From: Clostridiales bacterium
GTDB lineage: Bacteria; Acidobacteriota; Aminicenantia; Aminicenantales; UBA8522
Assembly (NCBI GenBank): GCA_029907205.1
Contig: JARYMI010000003.1
Span: 62,001 to 126,000, forward strand
Direction: 5' to 3'
DNA: 64,000 nt
How positions within the stretch are numbered: the first letter of the stretch is position 1; each line of letters starts with the position of its first letter. Made by a program: the position numbers and the translations under genes. The notes below the pieces were generated by a model that saw only the letters and a program-made list of their open reading frames with translations, made no database searches and was not told where the DNA came from. Below, in pieces: positions 59,906 to 64,000 of this stretch.

Positions 59906-60897
59906 TTCTCCGGGTTTTGGGGCTTGGCTTTCTGAGCTTTCATCTTCTCGCCCAGGCTCTTCGCCGTCTCTTCGGGAATGCTGGCCGTGATTTTGACGGA
60001 GTCGGCGGCTGATGCAATCTCAACACGGTTTAAAAGCTCGCCTAACTCTGGCTCCTTGGAGGCGGCTGCCGCGCCCAGGGCTTTAAACCCGTTGAGAGTG
60101 TCAGCGATTTGCTTATTCTTTGCTGGGTCCGGGCTTTGGGCCTTGATCTCAGCCAGGAAAGTCTTATCCTTGTAATCGAAAGCCAGGATGATGGAGGTTA
60201 TGCTTTCAAACACGCTGAGCATCGGGTTCTGGGAAGCCGCCCCTTTCATCACGCCGGACGGGATAAGGAAGGCGCCGTAGGCCATGGCCGATTTGTTCAT
60301 GCCTTTGATCAGGTTCGATATCTCCTGGTTCTTCAGGATGTTCTCGGCTTTCTTCCGGTGAACATCGATGACCTTTTTGACATGAGCGTCCGTGCCCACA
60401 GCGATGTTGGAGTCATCGAGAAAGGCGCCGCTGAAGGGCTTCTGGCTCTCTGCCTGAACACCTTTGTAGATTGTGACGCCGTCGTAGACTGTCTCGGTTA
60501 GCTCCGTGCCTTCCTTTTTCAGCTTTGCCAGCAGAAGATCCCGGTTGTATTTCATGTTGAGAAGGGCAACTCCTTCCTGCATGCTCTCCTCGTCCTTCTC
60601 ACCACCAAAGGCGGCGACAAAGAAAAAAATGTCTTTTTGAGGGTCGATGCCTGTCTCCTGGATGAACTCTTGGTATTTCGGGTAATTCTCATTTTCCTGG
60701 ATGGCTTTCTTGACGGCTTCAAGTTCCATGATCCTGTGAGCGTCGACGACCATCACCCCCCGAACGTCCTTGGGTAGCAGCGACAGCATGTCCTCGGCCT
60801 TGGCCGTGCCGGCCTGAGGGCCTGCCGGCTTTTTGGCGCACGATGTCCAAAAACAGGCGGTTAAAACGATCAAAACAAGAACTCCGTATTTTCTCAT
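59902..60897 (-). CDS. Lipoprotein of unknown function, DUF3352-like
   Basis: About 331 residues from ATG 60897, which has AAGGAGG 7 bases upstream. The leader VLVLIVLTACFWTSCAKKP has two possible lipobox cysteines. The mature part resembles DUF3352-type proteins: LLPKDVRGVMVVDAHRIME, FFFVAAFGG, GAFLDDSNIAVGTDAHVKKV. Function is unknown. An extended frame to 60924 lacks a binding site. Confidence 0.65.
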   Translation of the reverse strand: MRKYGVLVLIVLTACFWTSCAKKPAGPQAGTAKAEDMLSLLPKDVRGVMVVDAHRIMELEAVKKAIQENENYPKYQEFIQETGIDPQKDIFFFVAAFGGEKDEESMQEGVALLNMKYNRDLLLAKLKKEGTELTETVYDGVTIYKGVQAESQKPFSGAFLDDSNIAVGTDAHVKKVIDVHRKKAENILKNQEISNLIKGMNKSAMAYGAFLIPSGVMKGAASQNPMLSVFESITSIILAFDYKDKTFLAEIKAQSPDPAKNKQIADTLNGFKALGAAAASKEPELGELLNRVEIASAADSVKITASIPEETAKSLGEKMKAQKAKPQNPEN

Positions 60898-60941
60898 TGA
60901 TTTTCCTCCTTGATGACGAGGCAATCAGTCATCGTCCGAAG

Positions 60942-60970
60942 ACTATATCAAAAAGAAGTTCAAGGAGCAA
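60942..60970 (-). promoter_or_regulatory. Possible promoter of the lipoprotein gene
   Basis: Minus strand TTGCTC (60965-60970), 17-base spacer, TATAGT (60942-60947). The -10 is good, the -35 weak. Confidence 0.4.
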
Positions 60971-61434
60971 CCTTTTCCTCGGGCCGATAAATTCACCCGA
61001 CGGGTCCTGTCGCGGTTCACCCCCGGCGCCCCCTCGCAGTCGATCTCGTTTATTATCAAGCCGGTAGACAAACGGCATCAAACGCTCGGGGCGGCGGGGG
61101 GTACCCGAACCCACGCCACCCATCGGGTGTTGGCATATCGCGCCAATATTACAGAAGCGCAAGCTCTTTCGTTGCCCAAGAAGTTTCTATCAATTTTGGG
61201 TCGGGTAAGTCAGCATCTGCTTCTCCGTAATCACGAGATGAACCCGTCAGGGTCTGAGCATCTCGTCGCTGCACTCAGGTTTTTCACGCCGTTTCAGAGG
61301 CGCTTTTCTCGGCGCTGCGGAACTCGCACGTCAATCCATCCCACGTGCTCAAAACCCGACGGAATTGATCACGGAATTAGATGCTCTCTCTCTGGTGATT
61401 TATTTTCGGGAAAGAGGCCAGATGAATGTTGGGG
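60971..61434. other. Long GC-rich intergenic region, no supported gene
   Basis: About 460 bases with several short frames on both strands, none with a ribosome binding site or a protein-like sequence. It contains TTCACCC words (60990, 61015), a GGTACC-centred palindromic stretch near 61100 and CATCGGGTG/ACCCGA arms. It could hold a structured RNA or a decayed gene; I recognise no RNA family. Confidence 0.4.
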
Positions 61435-61887
61435 TTAGCGGCGGAAGGTGTAGCGGATGCCGATGGCTCCCAGAAGGTCGAGCCTGGAAAAGTTAGATGT
61501 CGGGACAACCTCAAAGAAAATGTTCAGCGGGGAGGTTTTAGCCAAGAAATCAATGCCAAGGGGGAAGCGGAGCCAGGCGTTGTCGTTGTCCTGAAAGATG
61601 ATTTTGCCGCCGGCTCCGATATAGAGCGAGAAATCCACGCGGGTGTCGCTGTGGAAGGAAGACCGGTAAAAAAGATAGTCGACATGGATGTGGAGGAAGT
61701 GGCCGCGCTTAGCTGACCAGCCTATGGCCGCATCCAGGGCCGCTCGGCGGTTCAGCCAGGCTTTTCCCGTCAACCCTGTGGGCTCAATTACGACCAACCC
61801 GAGGCCGTATTCCTTTGGTTGGCAAAAGCCGGTCGCGGCGAGGCAGAAAACAGTGAGAATAAGACAAATGAGGACTTTCCTGGCCAT
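61435..61887 (-). CDS. Outer-membrane beta-barrel-like protein
   Basis: About 150 residues from ATG 61887 with GAAGGAG 6 bases upstream. A signal peptide (VLICLILTVFCLAATGFC) precedes alternating strands: GLGLVVIEPTGLTGKAW, FLHIHVDYLFYRSSF, FSLYIGAGGKIIF and the C-terminal IGIRYTFRR, whose final aromatic pattern fits barrel proteins. Small barrel of unknown role. Confidence 0.65.
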   Translation of the reverse strand: MARKVLICLILTVFCLAATGFCQPKEYGLGLVVIEPTGLTGKAWLNRRAALDAAIGWSAKRGHFLHIHVDYLFYRSSFHSDTRVDFSLYIGAGGKIIFQDNDNAWLRFPLGIDFLAKTSPLNIFFEVVPTSNFSRLDLLGAIGIRYTFRR

Positions 61888-62097
61888 GATCAGCTCCTTC
61901 TCTTTTAGTCGTCTATTGTAGCCCAAAAAAAAGGAAATTATAAGGCCCGGTGGTCCTGGGATGCTTCCGGGTTTAGGAGGATTTGCCCGGGGGAGGGAAG
62001 TGGTGTATAAAGAAGAAGAAAATTGTCAACGTGATTTTTCTGAGGCCAAAGGCTGAAATTGATAGACAGACAGACGGGTGAAAGGAGGACAGAAGTC

Positions 62098-62655
62098 GTG
62101 GCCCCCACGTTTTTTCATGAGCTGGTGAAAAATCGCCGGAGCATCCGCCGCTATCTTGAAAAACCGGTGGAACGAGAAAAGATTCAGGCCTGTCTCGAGG
62201 CGGCGCAGCTCGCGCCCTCGGCTGAAAACGTCCAGCCCTGGCGATTTTTGGTCGTCGATGACCCAGGAGTCAAAGAGAGGTTTGCGGCCGAAGCCTTCTC
62301 GGGAATCTATCATTTTTCGCGTTTCGCTGCCAAAGCGCCTGTGCTCGTTGTCATCCTGGCCCAACTTGATTTCATCGCCAACAGGCTGGGGAGACAGATC
62401 CAGGGAGTTCCTTTCTATCTCATTGATATTGGGATTGCCGGCACGCACTTAGTCCTTCAGGCCGAAGAATTAGGCCTTGGGACATGCTGGATCGGCTGGT
62501 TCAACCAGAGGAAAACGAGAAAATTCTTCAGGATCCCCCGGAAGTATAAGATCGTCTGCCTCCTGGCCATAGGATATCCCGCCAGCCGGCCACCCCGAGA
62601 AAAAAAGAGAAGACGGCTTGAGGAAATCGCCTGGTTCAACCGGCTCGAGGAGTAG
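62098..62655 (+). CDS. Nitroreductase family protein
   Basis: About 185 residues from GTG 62098, which has AAGGAGG 8 bases upstream. FMN-binding features of the family are KNRRSIRRYLEKPVEREKI, AAQLAPSAENVQPWRFLVV and DIGIAGTHLVLQAEELGLG, with WIGWFN and a C-terminal LLAIGYPA. It probably reduces a quinone, flavin or nitro compound with NAD(P)H. A hairpin terminator follows. Confidence 0.87.
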   Translation: MAPTFFHELVKNRRSIRRYLEKPVEREKIQACLEAAQLAPSAENVQPWRFLVVDDPGVKERFAAEAFSGIYHFSRFAAKAPVLVVILAQLDFIANRLGRQIQGVPFYLIDIGIAGTHLVLQAEELGLGTCWIGWFNQRKTRKFFRIPRKYKIVCLLAIGYPASRPPREKKRRRLEEIAWFNRLEE

Positions 62656-62675
62656 CCTTGCGTTCTGGTGACAGG

Positions 62676-62701
62676 TGTCTCTCGAAGGAGACATTTTTTT
62701 C
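62676..62701 (+). terminator. Rho-independent terminator after the nitroreductase gene
   Basis: TGTCTC (62676-62681) pairs with GAGACA (62688-62693) over a 6-base loop, followed by eight T (62694-62701). Confidence 0.75.
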
Positions 62702-62911
62702 TTCATCAGCCAGAACATTAAGCCCCTCACATGATTGGAGATGCTAACTTCCTGGCACAAAATTTGCTGCAAAAATCGTGATATAATATAAATGAAAGAA
62801 CTCGTTCGAGACATTAGGTGTTTTGTTCAAAGGCTGTGCGATCGCGGGTTGTCGAATAAAATGAAGAACAAGATTGGGAAACGAGGAGACCATTGTTTAA
62901 AGTATATAAAT
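62702..62911. other. AT-rich intergenic region
   Basis: No convincing gene. TATAAT occurs at 62782-62787 without a matching -35. A 48-codon frame from ATG 62792 lacks a ribosome binding site. Confidence 0.4.
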
Positions 62912-62939
62912 TTGATAGAATCTATAGGAATACTATAAA
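62912..62939 (+). promoter_or_regulatory. Predicted promoter of the metallopeptidase gene
   Basis: TTGATA (62912-62917), 16-base spacer, TATAAA (62934-62939). Transcription would start near 62946, just before GGAGG at 62951. Confidence 0.6.
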
Positions 62940-62961
62940 ACAACGAAAATGGAGGGTGACA

Positions 62962-64000
62962 ATGACATTCAGAATAAATAACCGGATGGCAACGGTCCTG
63001 ATGGCCGCTGTCTTCAGCCTCATTCTTTTGACGCCCGGCCTCGAGGCCCAATACTTCGGGCGGAACAAGGTTCAGTACGAGCGCTTCGATTTCAAGATCC
63101 TCAAGACGAAGCACTTCGATGTCTACTATTACCCCGAGTTCCATGACATGGCCAATGATGCGGCCCGGATGGCCGAGCGCTGGTATGCCCGGCTGAGCCG
63201 GATTCTCAATCATGAACTCAAGGGCCGCCAGCCGCTCATCCTTTACTCGAGCTCTCCGCATTTCCAGCAGACAACAGCGATTCCAGGGGTTATCGGCGAA
63301 GGCACGGGCGGTGTCACCGAGGCCTTCAAGCGGCGGATCATTCTCCCGGTCGGGTCATCTCTTGCAGAAACAGACCATGTCATCGGCCACGAGCTCGTTC
63401 ACGCCTTCCAGTACGACATGACTTCGCAAGGGTACGCCGGAGGAATGTCCAACCCCGGGGCCCTGCGCCTGCCGCTCTGGTTCATCGAAGGGCTGGCCGA
63501 ATACCTGTCCATCGGCTCGGTCGACCCCCACACGTCGATGTGGATGCGGGATGCGACGATGAGGAAGGAGATTCCTCCTCTCAAAAAGTTGGACAATCCC
63601 TATAAATATTTCCCTTACAGGTACGGGCAGGCGCTCTGGGCTTATATCACAGGCCGCTGGGGAGATGAAACAATCCCGCGTTTGATGAAGGGCGTGGGCC
63701 GAGTGGGGGATCTCGAAAGCGTCATGACAAGGGTGCTGGGCGTTTCCTACGAGGCCCTGTCCAAGGAGTGGCTCGAGGCCTACAAGAAAGCCTACGAACC
63801 TCTTGCTGCCCAGACTAAACTTCCGGAAGCAGCGGCCAAGATGATCTTTCAGGGCACGGAAATGAACCCATACAATATTTCGCCCACCCTCAGCCCTGAT
63901 GGCAAGAATATCATTTTCCTGTCCACGCGGGATCTGTTTTCCATCGACCTCTATCTGGCTGATGTCGGGATGGGGAAAATAAAGAAAAAAATTACCCAGA
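62962..64000 (+). CDS. Secreted gluzincin-type metallopeptidase with beta-propeller start (partial)
   Basis: At least 346 residues, running off the right edge. The ATG follows GGAGG by 6 bases. A signal peptide (VLMAAVFSLILLTPGLEA) is followed by a peptidase MA-like domain: zinc motif VIGHELVHAFQYD (HExxH) and the downstream Glu in WFIEGLAEYLS. From about residue 300 the sequence NISPTLSPDGKNIIFLSTRD starts TolB/WD40-like propeller repeats. Such proteins are large, exported, and probably degrade or process proteins outside the cell. Confidence 0.85.
   Translation, partial: MTFRINNRMATVLMAAVFSLILLTPGLEAQYFGRNKVQYERFDFKILKTKHFDVYYYPEFHDMANDAARMAERWYARLSRILNHELKGRQPLILYSSSPHFQQTTAIPGVIGEGTGGVTEAFKRRIILPVGSSLAETDHVIGHELVHAFQYDMTSQGYAGGMSNPGALRLPLWFIEGLAEYLSIGSVDPHTSMWMRDATMRKEIPPLKKLDNPYKYFPYRYGQALWAYITGRWGDETIPRLMKGVGRVGDLESVMTRVLGVSYEALSKEWLEAYKKAYEPLAAQTKLPEAAAKMIFQGTEMNPYNISPTLSPDGKNIIFLSTRDLFSIDLYLADVGMGKIKKKITQ

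Noticed and set aside
60929-61162. 77-residue frame on the minus strand
   Set aside because: Arg/Gly/Pro-rich, no ribosome binding site and no recognisable domain; looks like chance in GC-rich DNA.
61127-61438. 103-residue frame on the plus strand
   Set aside because: Cys/Ser/Arg-rich composition, runs into the convergent barrel gene, no start signal.
62792-62938. 48-codon frame beginning MKELVRDIRCF
   Set aside because: No ribosome binding site and the promoter of the next gene lies within it; the nearby TATAAT has no -35.
1-64000. CRISPR arrays, tRNA or rRNA genes, insertion sequences, prophage
   Set aside because: No regularly spaced repeats, no tRNA-like cloverleaf, no rRNA sequence, and no transposase, integrase or phage genes were seen on reading both strands.

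Overview
The window is 64 kb of dense, GC-rich bacterial chromosome. It begins and ends inside genes and holds no rRNA, tRNA, phage, transposon or CRISPR that I can see. Gene content points to an anaerobic Gram-negative: lipid A and Kdo genes (lpxB, waaA), apolipoprotein N-acyltransferase, type II-secretion-like pseudopilins, flavin-based electron-bifurcation genes and a 2-oxoacid:ferredoxin oxidoreductase. The mix resembles Candidatus Aminicenantes or related Acidobacteriota-like lineages; that placement is inference from gene content, not a computed assignment.

Layout. (1) 1-10,230, minus strand: one redox operon in the order hdrC-hdrB-korD-korA-korB-korC-hdrA-flxD-flxC-flxB-flxA, ending in an iron-sulfur subunit cut by the left edge. 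Most of its genes overlap or nearly touch, and a good promoter lies upstream at 10,199-10,227. It appears to join 2-oxoacid oxidation to an Flx-Hdr NADH/heterodisulfide-reductase-type bifurcating complex. (2) 10,258-15,446: a DUF362 / AmmeMemoRadiSam-type radical SAM / membrane spermidine-synthase-like operon, and a divergent exported DUF6599-like gene. (3) 15,477-20,159: a multistep phosphorelay (hybrid kinase, GGDEF response regulator, HPt). (4) 20,371-32,311: a truncated AI-2E-family transporter, then a long minus-strand housekeeping run (zinc-finger protein, Mth938-like, rnc, pyrC, pyrB, pyrR, ribF, DUF1844, prfB with programmed frameshift, lnt, SPOR protein, slipin, NfeD). (5) 32,425-39,574: HU, a deoxyhypusine-synthase-like protein, coaE, three PilZ or PilZ-like proteins around a LuxR-type regulator with a degenerate receiver, mscL, and a HerA/VirB4-like ATPase. 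(6) 39,770-44,384: proS, pcm, DUF192 and a homocysteine methyltransferase/methylenetetrahydrofolate reductase fusion. proS and the fusion seem to start at CTG and ATT behind strong promoters and ribosome binding sites. (7) 44,381-49,888, minus strand: a small protein, rpsO, pnp, three pseudopilins, lpxB. (8) 49,902-59,905, plus strand: waaA, PAP2 phosphatase, D-aminoacylase, M23 peptidase, a circularly permuted phosphoglycerate mutase, and two ABC ATPase-permease pairs. (9) 59,902-64,000: a lipoprotein, a 460-base GC-rich gap, an outer-membrane-like protein, a nitroreductase, and the start of a secreted metallopeptidase/beta-propeller protein.

The most unusual item is the gene at 54,723-56,306. 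It encodes a cofactor-independent phosphoglycerate mutase whose two halves are in swapped order, with nearly all catalytic residues kept. Next come the fused Hdr-Kor-Flx operon, the apparent leaderless GTG genes (nfeD, waaA), the near-cognate starts, and the pseudo-receiver/PilZ cluster. Sigma70-like promoters with TTGACA-type -35 boxes and 16-18 base spacers are frequent and help fix several gene starts.
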